Made by a program: the position numbers and the translations under genes | Source of the DNA: Hemerocallis citrina | Taxonomy: Eukaryota; Streptophyta; Magnoliopsida; Asparagales; Asphodelaceae | Direction: 5' to 3' | NCBI GenBank assembly: GCA_017893485.1 | Contig: CM030363.1 | Span: forward strand, 85,763,730-85,827,729 | DNA length: 64,000 nt | Shown here: piece by piece, positions 10,374 through 22,806 of the stretch | How positions within the stretch are numbered: the first letter of the stretch is position 1 | Layout: each line of letters opens with the position of its first letter | Notes under the pieces: generated by a model | Told to the model about the DNA's origin: nothing | Database searches by the model: none | What the model saw: only the letters and a program-made list of their open reading frames with translations

Positions 10374-13300
10374 TCAAACAGACTGACATAAAGTATTCAC
10401 TGAATTCATATTTCTTGAGCTGTTCATAACTAAAAGAGTGTTGGTTTCTTTGCACTTGGACCATCTCGGAATCTTCTTCTCCTCTTTTCTCCAGAGTTTT
10501 GCGGAAACACACTCAAATAGCCCCCTAATGTATGCTGCAACTGTTGCCACAATGTGACTGCATAATGGTAAGGACAGGAAGAAAATTAGGGCCTTATTAA
10601 AATCTGAATAATCCCAATAATATCCAAACTGAGTATGAGCTCATAAATAACCGGACTAAAAAATGTAGTACTCATTTCATAAAATAAATAAACAAAGATT
10701 CAACAGTATAAAAAACTAGTGGGGGAGACTGGCGAAGTTTCTGGAATAATTCGAGGACCTTTAGGTGTATTTTTACTATCATACTTGCATTTGGTAAAGT
10801 GATGAAATATACCTTCTCCCTTGAGTTATCCTCTGAGAAGGCAACTTATACATCCTCCCATCGAAGCTAATAGGCCACTCTAAATAGAATGGACTGGTCA
10901 CATGAAAATCACAATATATGCGTCAACTGAAAGACTTCATGAAAAAGAAATGAAAAGACATGCTATTGAAAACTCGTTGACTTGCTCTTTTGCTTTAATC
11001 AGTGCTAATGGATATGATCTTTACATTTTTCTTTTTAAATTTGTTTTAACAATGGGAACAGAATCATAGGCTTCGTACGTTTGGTTATTAGAAGCCCGCA
11101 AATCATACTTAGATTAGATAATTATTTTAGACATGCATCAATTTGCATCACCGTGGTGAAGAACGGTCTATAGATATATTCTTGGCCATGCATGTAGGAA
11201 GTGCATGTACTAGTGAAACACCTTAACTTTACCATGTTGCAGTATGCTTTAACAACATATATATATTCAACATATTCCTTTACAGGAATCGCTACACAGA
11301 ACGTCTGAGTGCCATACCATAGAACTCTGTAGAATCACAAAGAGGGTATAAAATAACAAAAGGTCTCCATATAAGAAAATCATAAAAAATGAAGTACTTG
11401 ATCATCAAGATTAATGACAGTTTTCCAACAAAGCAAGACATTGATTGGGGTGCCAATTAGGATGACTGATAGATTGTAGGAAAAGGAGTAAAGACTAGAA
11501 ATAGACCAAGACGAACATGGATTGAAACAGTTAAAAATTTGATGTATGGTTTTAGACGAAGAATATAGGACTTAACAGACCTGAATAAAAAAAAGGATCC
11601 ATGTCGCTGGCCCCAAGACTTGGGATAAAGATTGTTGGTATTTCCAAAGAAAATATTTAATTAAGCTAAACCATTAACATCAAGTGATTTCATGCTTTAT
11701 TGATTACATAACTCGTGATCAAATGGATTATGTTAATGCAAAATTGGAGGTACAAAAGACACAACTGAAGAAGTGAAGACCTAAAATATTTTTGATGATG
11801 TTGTTGTTTATGAAATGAGGTCCAAATATGTCGGTCTCTGATAAAATCACATTATGTCTCAAAATAAATGAAATAAGTTCATTGAATCTTTTCTGGTATT
11901 TGGGAGCTAAGAAAAAAGCCTCTTTCCTTCATTAATTATTAGAATAAAACTGATGAATTAAAGAAAGCAAGCAAACATGTTTTTTGTCCACAAAAGTTGA
12001 AAGTTCTAGCTAAGTAGACATGGTGAACACAGTGGTACGAGAACTTGTTTTCTCAAGGAAGCATAATACATAACTTCCCTGCACAGCACCTGCTAGTTTA
12101 GAGTCTTAACCTTTGATTATCTTATTGTCAATGTTCAGAATCATTACTGGGTGAACTGCAATTTTCAAAATTGAATTGAATTGTTGAGCAGTTTTCCTTA
12201 ATTGAGTTAAGCTCAAATTTGTTATTAAACCACATATCGATTTTTACTCGAACTCACTCGTAATATTCTCATCTATGAAGCATGGGTACTTCTAGCAAGT
12301 TGTACCCATATTGCACCAACACTTCATGGACACTCATGCATGTCCCAAATTTTATTATACATCTTACATGTGGGACTTCTTAGACACTTCTTTAACATTT
12401 TTTAGAATACATCATCAACAATTTTCAGACACATATTCATACTTCTTATTTAATTGACTCTAGTTACTTGCACACACATTTCCAATTTTCTAGTGTACAC
12501 TGAAGTATTATCACTTTCTGTGGATAATATGTTTTTTATTTTGATTATGAGCAACAAATTGTGTTGGTCAACACCAATTTCATTAAAATTATACATAATT
12601 GAGATAATATGTGTTATATAATATTACAACCATGTCTGCATCTCCTACTTTTTATAAATTTGGTGGTCCTGTACCCGTACCTGTATGCTTCATAGATATC
12701 AAGAACTTTTCTCAAGTTATCTAATTTAACTGTCATCAAAAGGATCTTTTTTGCAAATCTGGATATATTTGGGACTCATCTAAAAATTACTGTGCTGGTG
12801 TTATCAGAACGTGCCAGTTTTTAGTACATAAATAACTATGTAGGTTTTTAAAGAGTTTTAAGAAACATAAAAATCATGAGAGGAATTTAAGTGAAACTCT
12901 CCCTTTTACATATTAATGGTCATAGGTTGGTGTGTATCATCTATTGATCAGATTGGGATAGGTTTTGTTATGATTGAGAAGGTGGATCAACCTGTTTCCA
13001 GGTCTTTTAAACTGAAGAACTTTACATTAATCACTATATAAACTCAGGTGCATAATATACTATTTTCTTCTCATTTGTTTCTCTGTTCTGTTTAGCGCTG
13101 AAACAACTAAGGTTTTAAATCTCGGATTTCGGACTCATCTCGGCAATGAGTGTTTCGTCTCGGATCGAAGATATCGGAGGAGATCTCGGGAAAATGTGAT
13201 CATCTCGGATGTACGTTCGTTTTCAGACACTCAATGAACATATTTTTTTTTGTTACTAAACATGATATTATATGTTCTACATGTCAATTATCATATAAAA

Positions 13301-15389
13301 TATTGTAAAATATAACTCATGACATGAATCCATCACAGTTAATATTCGCAAAATTTAACAACAATATAAAAAAGAATGTGATATAACTAAATTGAATTTG
13401 TATTGATTAGAAAAAATATATTAGTTAATATACTTACTTTGACTTTGCATATACACAAACAATAGAGAGACAAAATTTTCATATTATCTTAGCTTAAGGT
13501 CCTATATTGAAAGATGTATATGCAAAAAGTAAAACCACAAAAAAAAAGTTATATATTCACAATAACATTAGTGTGTTGATTTCGTCCGAGATTTCGGCAA
13601 TATTCCGGCCGATATTTCAGCAATTTCGGCCGAAATCTACACATTTCGGTCCAAAACGATACGAAGTATAAAATCAATGATTTCGTATCGGCAAGCTAGT
13701 CGAATTGAAAATTTCGGCCAAAATTTAAAACAGTGGAAACAACCCACTGGCCTGATGCGATTCAGTGACAATGCCATTGGAGACACCTTCATTGTTTATT
13801 ACTTTATTTATCTATGCTTTTAGCTATTCTATCAAATGTATAAAATCTTATTTATTTGCAATATTCTACTTACTGACAATATGCACATAAAAAATAATTT
13901 ATTCCAGACTCCATTAATTCTTTACCAATTAAGTGTGGACAGTTAGTGACCGAGTTCGTTACCAGCAGAGAAAATTAAAGAGCATAGACATACTTCCACT
14001 TTGTCAGAGCATTTGAGAATTAGTTTTAATTCATTTTTCCAGAGTGAAATAGTTGCAAAGGAAGTTAGAATGAATAATGTCAGAACAGCTAAGGTTCACA
14101 AACATACCACACCCCTGTTCTGAATTTACAGTCCACTAAAATACAGTGTTCAATTATTTCACTGTTAATCTGCAGTTGAAATATTTTATTTTATTTTATT
14201 TTATTTTTTGTGTTGAGCATAAAACTAAATATAAAAGAAAGAAATGAAATGACAAGTTACTTCATTTTAAAAAAATAAACTTACAGTGGAGAGCAAGGAG
14301 ACCGACCACCATTTACGTAGTACACGAACAAGTACGAATCATAATGTTGCCCTTTAATGTAATAAAACTTCGGTAACCTTCTTACAAGTTTAAAAAGCAT
14401 CTTCTTGTAAAAATGGATGGCTGGATAGTTATAGGCAATGACATGCAGATAAAGTGCTCTGCAGTTTGCAATGCTCGAAGCATATTTAATAACCTCTTGA
14501 ATTAGTGAACTAGCTGCAAAAGTAGATGGGGAAAGAACAAAATCAATAAAGTGAAAATGAAATAAAAAAGTACCTAGTAAGAATTTAGAAGTATATGAGA
14601 AGATATCAACCTATTCCAAGATTTCGATAAGCTTCAACCACACCAAGCGTCAAGATATAGACTAGACTTTGATCTTTCCTCAAGATATCATATCCGAGCA
14701 AGTCCTCAATCTATGTGACAAATTTATAAATACAGTCATTAACCGTCTCAATTTTTTCTAAACAGCACTTCAAATTATGAGGCATCAATTACCTCACTAT
14801 CTTTTACAGCAATTGTACGTGTAGTAACAAATCCAATGAGTTGATCTGGTTGATCAATAGCGATGGCAGCCCAGGAGACGATACCATGGCCATTAACAAC
14901 ATTGAGAAAGAACTCTCTCTCATACCTATTAAGTATCATCAATGAACAGTTCGTCACAGGCATTTTATAAAAAGGAAACTTGTGTTCATGCTGCTACTTG
15001 AATCCATTTTTGTTTTTACCCACTTAGTGTTAAAATTGAGGATGCATCCTTTTTTGCCCTTAAAACTATGATATATAACTTATCTAATTGATATTTCTCT
15101 TTGTTTTGCTAGTTAAGGCATAAAAAACAATTATAATTTAGAGAACAGGACTATATCCACAATTTTGGAAAGTTTGTTTCAAAAATAAGGGCAGATGATT
15201 TGCATTGGATAAATATTTTTTAATATTTTTAAAGGAAAAAGACAGAGAAGTAAATTCCCACAATATGGTAGAAAAAGATCACCTTATCGGGAATAAGGCA
15301 GCATGGATCTGCTCAAGTGCTTCGAGATCAGAAGGTCGCACTGGCCTATATATAATAGTTGGAGGATGTGTACTTCTTATGTCTAACAT
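10374..15389 (-). CDS. NAA60: N-alpha-acetyltransferase NAA60 / MCC1-like (GNAT family), five coding exons
   Basis: Coding exons on the minus strand: 15389-15283, 14925-14793, 14710-14611, 14513-14285 and 10557-10374. All junctions are GT-AG, phases match, and the total is 753 bp, giving 250 residues plus a stop with no internal stop. Plant MCC1/NAA60 proteins are about this length. Landmarks: YRPVRPSDLEAL near the N-terminus, VVNGHGIVSWAA, LIGFVTTRT, YILTLGVVEAYRNLGIA (GNAT motif A; RNLGIA is the acetyl-CoA-binding R-x-x-G-x-A), YLHVIAYNYPAIHFYKKM, FYYIKGQHYDSYLFVYY, GGRSPCSPL and PRWSKCKET at the C-terminus. The family acetylates N-termini of membrane-protein substrates from endomembrane or plasma membrane; Arabidopsis MCC1 was also linked to histone acetylation and meiotic crossover. 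The ATG at 15387-15389 agrees with family N-termini; upstream TTCTTCAG at about 15427 looks like an acceptor, implying a 5'-UTR intron. The last intron is 3.7 kb and holds TE insertions. Confidence 0.9.
11463..11640 (+). mobile_element. RTE-type LINE 3' fragment
   Basis: Reads as the C-terminal tail of an RTE reverse transcriptase (RPRRTWIETVKNLMYG, then a stop), followed by GGATCCATGTCGCTGGCCCC and GACTTGGGATAAAG, close to the well-known plant RTE 3' end that finishes near a TTG repeat. Only the last about 180 bp remain. It lies in the large intron of the minus-strand acetyltransferase gene. Confidence 0.6.
13108..13735. mobile_element. hAT-type MITE
   Basis: Perfect 8-bp target-site duplication GAAACAAC (13100-13107 and 13736-13743). 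Ends read TAAGGTTTTAAATCTCGG and, reverse-complemented, CACTGTTTTAAATTTTGG. Internal TTTCGGCC/GGCCGAAA-type motifs recur near both ends, suggesting subterminal repeats. An 8-bp TSD points to the hAT superfamily. No transposase. Inserted in the 3.7-kb intron of the NAA60-like gene. Confidence 0.8.
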
Positions 15390-15806
15390 GGGAAAAGCAA
15401 CACTAATCCCCAGCAAACAAATATGTCTGAAGAAGATGAATATACAATTCAATTCCCACATATATCCATGTATGGTGCATCTAGTTTATCAGAACATCTG
15501 CAACATTTGTACTGATTTTGTCCTTCTATTCTAGATAGATCACTGCATTCATCAGAGGAAGTAAAGATATTGTTACTTAAAGAAGAAGATCAGCCCGTTA
15601 TCAAAAAAGAAGAAGATCAGCTGTGTTTAACTATTTGTCCACTTGCCATTTGTTAAGGTTCAAGTAGCCTTACATTGATAATCAGTAAAAACTTTAAAAA
15701 AACTTTGAATACTAATGTGTAGTGACTGTTTGGAAGCAAATGCACTGGTCAAAATAATCATGTTTGCCACCAAATAGAGATGATCTGTCAAGGACAATAT
15801 TGTACA

Positions 15807-15840
15807 TCTATACTACTATATAATGGGAGGAGTGTATTTG
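15807..15840 (+). mobile_element. Possible Helitron 5' terminus
   Basis: TCTATACTACTATATAATGG preceded by A resembles common plant Helitron 5' ends (TC plus TATACTAT). A partner CTRR end was not found, and the Tat-like element at 16008 interrupts the sequence just downstream. Confidence 0.35.
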
Positions 15841-16007
15841 GTGGGCCCCCTTTCAAATCACTCTCTTATATATTTACTATTAAATAAATTGGTTTGTGTG
15901 AATAGCAGCTCACTGTTCACCTCCTTCAACAATCGTATATCAAGATTTTTGTCCTAAAGAAATTATGCTCTCACGCTAGCTGTAGAGAGAAACATATCAA
16001 GCAACCC

Positions 16008-16562
16008 TGATATGGCTAAAAATAGGATTAAATCGGGACCGTTCACATCGGACACGAATCTTAAAGCTCAGGGGTAAAACGGTAATTTCACCTACTAACG
16101 AGTCTGAAATGGGAACTGGGTCTTTCTTCATGACCCAATAACCCACGAACGGATCCACCTCAACTGGGTATGGGTCCCAACCCGAAATGAACCTAATCAA
16201 CAGCCCTGATTCACATCTATTCTTTCACTGGGAATTAGGGATTACAATCCTAATCTGATCACAGGGATTACATTCCTTATCTGATCCCAACGGCGACTAT
16301 AAATACCCCCATCCATCTCCATTAAGAGGTAATCAATCTTTTGCCAATTTACGCTCTTTCATAATCATTCCTGATTACTGACTTGAGCGTGCGTCGCCGG
16401 GATCAACCCCGGTGTCTCGCACTTTTTGCAGGTTCGCAGCAGCAGCACGAGACCAAGTCAACACATTGGTGAAGGTCAACAGGTCAACAGGTTTGCTTTA
16501 TCGTTTTCTCCAAAAATCCACAAATTCATCTGTTTGCTCCCACACTAAAATTAGCAGCAACA
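16008..16562 (+). repeat. 5' LTR of the Tat-like gag-only element
   Basis: 555 bp, TG...CA ends. A TATA box CTATAAATA lies at 16297-16305. Compared with the 3' LTR it lacks a block of about 55 bp and has two rather than four copies of the GGGATTACATTCC unit. Confidence 0.92.
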
Positions 16563-16565
16563 AAT

Positions 16566-16581
16566 TGGCGCCGTCTGTGGG
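16566..16581 (+). other. Primer-binding site
   Basis: TGGCGCCGTCTGTGGG starts 3 nt after the LTR. A TGGCGCC start is usual for Tat/Athila-branch gypsy elements, which do not use initiator Met-tRNA. Confidence 0.7.
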
Positions 16582-16632
16582 AAACGAAAAAGCAACCTGA
16601 CCTAACTTCATCAACGATACTAGTTTCAAGCC

Positions 16633-18367
16633 ATGCATCCAAAACAGAAGGGGAATGCAACGGTCTCCAACCGAAGAACCACTTCTCTTCCTCCTCTCCC
16701 TCCTCCAGTTCAAGGTGCTCCTACTCAACAGGCCCCTCCAGGGTCTCGGGGGGCTGCCCAGGGGCGCTCCCGTCAGAGTCGTCCAAAACAACATCCTCCT
16801 CATGATCAAGTCGCAGGTCCCAATCCTTTAGTTGAATCTATGGCTTCTCACAGCCCTCCTGAGCGGAATCTTCGTCAAGTAATTGACGACCGCCAAAAGG
16901 GGGTCGACCTTAGAACTCGCATGAATGGATGGCGGGCCCTTGGTCGAGTCCATCAACCCGAGAACTCAGGAGCTTCAAGAATCCGAACCCCCCGACGACC
17001 GAGGACTAGAAGATCCCCTCCCCCGAGGAGGCAAAGAGGGTCCCCTCAGCGTCATCGGCGGAGAACTCATTCTCCAGTAAGCCGAGCCACACATAGGGAC
17101 TGCCAAGCTGGAGAGGCACCAGTCACAAGGGCAGATCTTCAAGACTTCCAAGCAACAGTCTTAAGGGCCCTCAATATCGCCCCAAAGAACGACCAGAGGC
17201 CACCTACGCATGAGCCAGCTAGGAGCCACCGCCTTCACACTCTCAGTCCTCGTCCTTCTCCAAGCTACCATCGCCGCAGTCCCAGTCCATCCTCGTACGA
17301 AGATAAGTCTCGGGGCTCGGCAAGATATGATCAAAGAGAAGACTCAGTCTACCGCCGTCTCCACGAAATGGAGAGACGCCTCGACCGAATTGACAAGGAA
17401 GAAGAGCAACGGGTGATAAACCTCCGCCCGAGCAGACCTCCATTCTCCCGCAACATCATGGAGGCCCTCATCCCAGAAAACTTCAAGCCGCCTCACTTCG
17501 AGACATACCGGGGAGTCGGACCCCGCAGATCACATTGAGAGTTTCAAAACTCTCATGATGATCCACCATGCTTCAGACGCCTTCCTCTGCAAGATCTTTC
17601 CTGCCACGCTGAAGGAGTCTGCGTGAGAATGGTACTCTCGACTCGCCCCGGCCTCCATCTTCTCATTTGATCAGTTCGAAGGGCTCTTCCTTACTCATTT
17701 CGTGAGTAGCCGCCGAGCTGAGAAAACAAGTGTATCTCTGGTGACCCTCAACCAAGAAAAGGGTGTCTGGTGACCCTCAACCAAGAAAAAGGTGAACGCC
17801 TAAGAGATTACGTTCGACGCTTCACCGCCGAAGCCCGGTCCATTCCCTCCCTTCAACCAGTCAGTAGCCTCTGCCGCATTCGAGCGCAACGTCACTAATG
17901 CCAACCTCAGGGCATCCCTTGCCAAGAAGCCTCCTCGGGACTTCTCAGAGCTCCTACTTAGGGTGGAGAAGTACATACAGGCGGAAGAGGCTCTCAACCC
18001 CCTTGCTCTTGAGGAGACATCTTCCGGGAACAAATGGAAGAACACAAGTGAAGAGGGGTCCCAAAAATCCCAGAATGACAGTAATGGCCAGCGCCGCTCG
18101 ACTCCACGTTTTGAGAAGTTCACCCCCCTCATTGCTAATATATCAGAAGTCCAAATGGAGATGGACAAGGAAGGACTACTCCGCGCTCCCCCTAGAATGA
18201 ATACCCCTGGCAAGAAGAGGAACAAATATAAGTGGTGCCGCTTTCACAGGGACCACGGCCACGACACGGATGATTGTCGGGCTCTGAAGGAGGAGATCGA
18301 AGAACTCATTCAGCGGGGGCACCTGACCAAGTTCGTCCAAAAAGAGGGGGCCGAGCTTCCCCCCTGA
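16633..18367 (+). pseudogene. Tat-like Gag, frameshifted
   Basis: The ATG at 16633 opens 301 codons rich in Pro, Arg and Ser, ending near a TYRG block at about 17510, where a 2-nt loss shifts the frame. Downstream pieces match the Retrotrans_gag core (ADHIESF, EWYSRL, FLTHFV), with a TGA before EWYS at about 17625 and a 28-bp tandem duplication (GGTGACCCTCAACCAAGAAA twice, 17736-17790) that shifts the frame again. The C-terminal part, 17963-18367, is open and holds CRFHRDHGHDTDDC, the atypical zinc-finger segment of Tat-branch Gag, followed by RGHLTKFV. The protein would package element RNA into particles. With these breaks this copy cannot make full Gag. Confidence 0.85.
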
Positions 18368-18689
18368 GGAGCCAACAAACGAACAGAAGGGCCCACCGAG
18401 CTTCAAGACTCCGAATCTCCCAGCTCCTCCCAAGAGGTCTTCACCTTATTATAGAAGTAGGATCTTGATTTTCAATAAGGCCGATACTTGTAACTCGGCC
18501 AATAGCATGTAATAATGGCTCGCCCTATTGGTGCCGCCACTTAGTTTATTTCAATAAAACTTTACATCTTTTCATTGAAAATTATTGCTTTTGCTTCTCT
18601 ATCTCTCCGAGTCACAACTCGCTAAATGGTGAGTTCAGAGTCCAGCTTCTTCTACATGGCTGCTCCCGCAACTTACTAACCTTTAACAA

Positions 18690-19200
18690 CGAGTTCGGAG
18701 TCCAACACTTGGCTCGATTCTGCTTCAGATAACTTGCTCTTAAGCGAGTTAGAAGTGGTTCGACATTCGGAATTGCTCCCACAACCGTTGAATCTCTCTA
18801 ACGACGAGTTCGGAGTCCAACACTTGGCTCGATTCTGCTTCGGATAACTTGCTCTTAAGCGAGTTAGAAGTGGTTCGCCATTCGGAATTGCTCCCACAAC
18901 CGTTGAATCCTCTAACGACGAGTTCGGAGTCCAACACTTGGCTCGATTCCGCTTCGGATAACTTGCTCTTAAGCGAGTTAGAAGTGGTTCGCCATTCGGA
19001 ATTGCTCCCACAAACGTTGAATCCCTCTAACGACGAGTTCGAAGTCCAACACTTGGCTCGATTCCGCTTCGGAACTTGCTCTTAAGCGAGTTAGAAGTGG
19101 TTCGCCATTCGGAATTGCTCCCACAACCGTTGAATCCCTCTAACGACGAGTTCGGATAACTTGCTCCTCAGCGAGTTAGAAGTGGTTCGCCAATCGAAAC
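18690..19200. repeat. Tandem array A, about 114-bp unit, 4-5 copies
   Basis: The block beginning GAGTTCGGAGTCCAACACTT recurs at 18691, 18806, 18920, 19035 and (shortened) 19148, spacing 113-115 bp. Copies differ by scattered substitutions. Open frames across it (for example 18676-19011 on the minus strand) only reflect the repeat. Confidence 0.92.
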
Positions 19201-19236
19201 TGCTTCTACAACCGTTGATTCTCTCACATAAATAGC

Positions 19237-20460
19237 GAGTTCGGAGCTCACAACTCTCTCCTAGAGTTGCTCCTCAAACTCGTCTTCCAAATGGCTCTCC
19301 CCCAGAGCAGAGCTCTTCGCTCCGCTCTCCTCCAAAGCAGATCTCTTCTCAACGAGTTCGGAGCTCACAACTCTCCCCTAGAGTTGCTCCTCAAACTCGT
19401 CTTCCAGATGGCTCTCTCCTAGAGCCGAGCTCTTCACTCCGCTCGCCTCCAAAGCGGACCTCTTCTCAACGAATTCGGAGCTCACAACTCTCCCCTAGAG
19501 TTGCTCCTCAAACTCGTCTTCCAAATGGCTCCCTTAGAGCCGAGCTCTTCACTCCGCTCCCTCTTAAGCGGACCTCTTCTCAACGAGTTCGGAGCTTACA
19601 ACTCTTCCCTAGAGTTGCTCCTCAAACTCGTCTTCCAGATGGCTCTCTCTTAGAGCCGAGCTCTTCGCTCCGCTTACCTCCAAAGCGGACCTCTTCTCAA
19701 CGAGTTCGGAGCTCACAACTCCACCTAGAGTTGCTCTTCAAACTCATCTTCCAGATGACTCTCTCTTAGAGCCGAGCTCTTCCCTCTGCTCACCTCCAAA
19801 GCGGACCTCTTCTCAACGAGTTCGGAGCTCACAACTCCCCCCTAGAGTTGCTCTTCAAACTCGTCTTCCAGATGGCTCTCTCTTAGAGCCGAGCTCTTCC
19901 CTCCGCTCACCTCCAAAGCGGACCTCTTCTCAACGAGTTCGAAGCTCACAACTCCCCCCTAGAGTTGCTCCTCAAACTCGTCTTCCAGATGGCTCTCTCT
20001 TAGAGCCGAGCTCTTCACTCCGCTCACCTCCAAAGCGGACCTCTTCTCAACGAGTCCGGAGCTCACAACTCCCCCCTAGAGTTGCTCCTCAAACTCGTCT
20101 TCCAGATGGTTCTCTCCTAGAGCCGAGCTCTTCACTCCGCTCACCTCCAAAGCGGACCTCTTCTCAACGAGTTCGGAGCTCACAACTCTCCCCCAGAGTT
20201 GCTCCTCAAACTCGTCTTCCAGATGGCTCTCTCCTAGAGCCGAGCTCTTCACTCCGCTCGCCTCCAAAGCGGACCTCTTCTCAACGAGTTCGGAGCTCAC
20301 AACTCTTCCCTAGAGTTGCTCCCCAAACTCATCTTCTAGATGGCTCTCTCCTAGAGCGGAGCTCTTCACTCCGCTTGCCTCCAAAGCGGGCCTCTTCTAA
20401 GCGAGTTCGGAGCTCAAAACTCTTCCATAAAGTTGCTCCTTACACTCTCTTCAAAGAATG
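19237..20460. repeat. Tandem array B, 117-bp unit, about 10 copies
   Basis: GAGTTCGGAGCTCACAACTC or a close variant recurs at 19237, 19354, 19471, 19585, 19702, 19818, 19935, 20052, 20169, 20286 and 20403; spacing is nearly always 117 bp. The unit shares the GAGTTCGGA start and near-equal length with array A, so both probably arose from one ancestor. It lies in the untranslated 3' part of the element, where Tat-lineage elements are known to carry tandem repeats. Confidence 0.94.
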
Positions 20461-22376
20461 GGTCTTCTCCACACCTAGGAGTGGAGCTCCTCCTCAAAAA
20501 TCTCCAAAACCAAACAGAGCATCACCACTTCCATATGCCGACCCCCTTCCTTGACAAGCTCCGACCCATCCCCTTATCAACTCGCTGAGCTTCTCCTCAC
20601 GCTCGAGCCGTCCGAACTCCGAGCTCCACTACACCGAGCTACTACGGGCAGAGGGTGAACTACCGAGTCCCCAAGCCGAGTGGACGAGGTACCGACCTCC
20701 ACATATGGAGAAAAATTCTGCCGATCCCATCTCACCGTCGGATCGTCTCAAAATTCGTGCTAGAACATGATGAACGGCTCAGATCTCACCACGTCTCCAC
20801 AAAACGACAAGATAACGTTTTCTCGAAATTTGAGCCTCTTGTCTCGTGATTCGCGCCACGATCGTGATCAACCGTCCAGAGCTACGTAGCTCGAATCTGA
20901 AATCCGAGCTACCGATCTACCGAACAGCAAAGTAGAGAAAAATGCTCCTCAAAATCCGTGCTCGAATCTGCCGAACAAGAAGCAGAGAAAGGAGAGGAAA
21001 GAAGAAAAAAAAAAGAGGCCAGGTTCGGACCCGTTAAGGGGATCCAAACCCGAAACCCCGAACTCCTTCCCATCCTCTTCTTCTCCACTCTCCCGCCAAA
21101 ACAAAACAAAACGTCAACTTTCTTCTTCTTCCTTACACTCTGGCGCCAAAAAAACCGACCTTCGAAGCTCTCTCCTTCAACATCCCCGCCGACCTTCTCC
21201 ATGGCCTAGCTCACTGTCGCCGAGCTCCTTCGGCTAGCTCACCTCCGCTGCAAGCTCCAAAGAGGAGCTCCGTCACAACTCCAACCCCCCTCGTCGAAGT
21301 CTTCTTCAACGAGCTCTGAGCTCCACCATGGCCGAACCCAACGCCATCGCCACTCCAATGAAGAGCTCGAGCATCTCGAGCTCCTCCTTCGTCGATCCCC
21401 GAGCTCGGCACCACCCTATCAACGTCGAGCTTCGAAGCTCCGATGCCAAGCTCCGCCTCTGCTACTCCTTCGCCGCCTCCACTCTATCGAGCTCGAAAGC
21501 TTCGAGCTCATCACCTTCCCCACTATCATGAGCTCCGTCAGCTCCCTCGAGCGATCTCCGCCTAACAGCCGAGCTCCATCAAGCTCCCCTTCTCCGACGA
21601 CGAGCTCCATGGCCTCATCGAACTCCACAGGGCTCCTGCTCCAAAACCTCGAGCTCCGAACCCACTCCTGAGCTCATACATCTCCATCGTCGAAGCTCGA
21701 GCCTCCTCGTCGAAGCTCCGAGCTCCCCTCGCCATCTCGCCGAGCTCGCCCATAGCTGAGCTCACCTCCTCTCCTCGCCGACCCCTCACGGCAGCCGAGC
21801 TCGAACTCCGACGTCCCCTTCGTCGAGCTCTGAAATGTCGAGCTCCACGTCGCCCAACATTGGCCTCCTTCACGAGCTCATCCACTCGCCGAGCTCAGCT
21901 TCTCCAACGCAGCACTCCGAACCCATTATTGAGCCCCTACACCTTCTTCCGCCGTCGACGCTTCTCCCAAACCAATAGAGGAGCGAGCATGGCGAGGATT
22001 TCGACGAGGTGGTTGGAGGTAAGGTCGGAATGGGCTTCACGAAGAAGAAGCAAAGAATCGAAGCTGAAGACGGAGAAGGAAACGCAGAAGAAAAAGAAGC
22101 AAAAAAAAAGGGCCACGTGGCATCATCTCACATGGTCGGCAGATCCAAGTCGCCGCGCCGAGGTGCCGAGCCGAGGAGCCGAGGTGCCGACCCTAAAATT
22201 GGAGAAAAATCCTACCGACCTATACGGGTCGTCCGATCTTCTCAAAAATCGCGTCACGACACGATCGACGCTTAGAAACGCGCCACGTGTCCAGAACGTG
22301 ATCTGCCTTACGATGCGCGCACATCTGATCATGATCGACGCTCAGAAACGCGCCACGTGTCCAGGTAATATTTAAT
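20461..22376. other. GAGCTC-rich non-coding block of the gag-only element
   Basis: From about 21220 to 21900 the palindrome GAGCTC occurs at least 20 times, with many AGCTC/GAGCT variants. Several open frames overlap on both strands but none shows a domain, and their composition follows from the repeated motif. 22250-22365 contains a direct repeat around CGCCACGTGTCCAG. Confidence 0.6.
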
Positions 22377-22791
22377 TTATTTATTTATTTATTTATTTAT
22401 TTTAATTATTTAAAAAATCCGAAAAAATATTTAAAAAATCGAAAAAAATTAATTAAAAATTCTAAAAATAATTATTAATTCAGAAAAATTATTTTAAATT
22501 CTGAAAAAAATAATTATTTAATTAGAATAATTAATTAATATTTTTGATAATTAATTATTTAATTCGGAAAATGAATAAAAAATTCAAAAAAATGAGAAAA
22601 AATTCAGAAAAATCTGGAAAAATCACCAAAAATCCAGAAAATTTTGAGAATATTTTTGGGTATTTTACAAGCCCAGAATAACACCGTTACACCCCAAACA
22701 AGATTCCAAACTCCCTTAAGAACACCGATAAAATTCCGTACGCCATTAGAACAACAAAACTACTCCTCGAAGACTGCAAAACTCAGTCTCC

Positions 22792-22806
22792 AGGAGTGGG
22801 GGCTCG
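22792..22806 (+). other. Polypurine tract
   Basis: AGGAGTGGGGGCTCG directly abuts the 3' LTR; it would prime plus-strand synthesis. Confidence 0.75.

Noticed and set aside
14285..14513. TAA at 14281-14283 (minus strand) as the stop of the acetyltransferase gene
   Set aside because: The TAA is part of a strong donor (ACT|GTAAGT), and a downstream exon at 10557-10374 supplies the family's conserved C-terminus in phase.
18676..20300. Several open frames on both strands over the tandem arrays (for example 18676-19011 and 20076-20300, minus)
   Set aside because: They follow the 114/117-bp period and exist on both strands, so they are a by-product of repeats lacking stops.
18690..20460. CRISPR-like array
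   Set aside because: Units are contiguous with no unique spacers, and the DNA is plant nuclear.
20958..22375. Overlapping frames of 67-171 codons in the GAGCTC-rich block
   Set aside because: Overlap on opposite strands, Ser/Arg/Glu-rich from the repeated motif, no domain.
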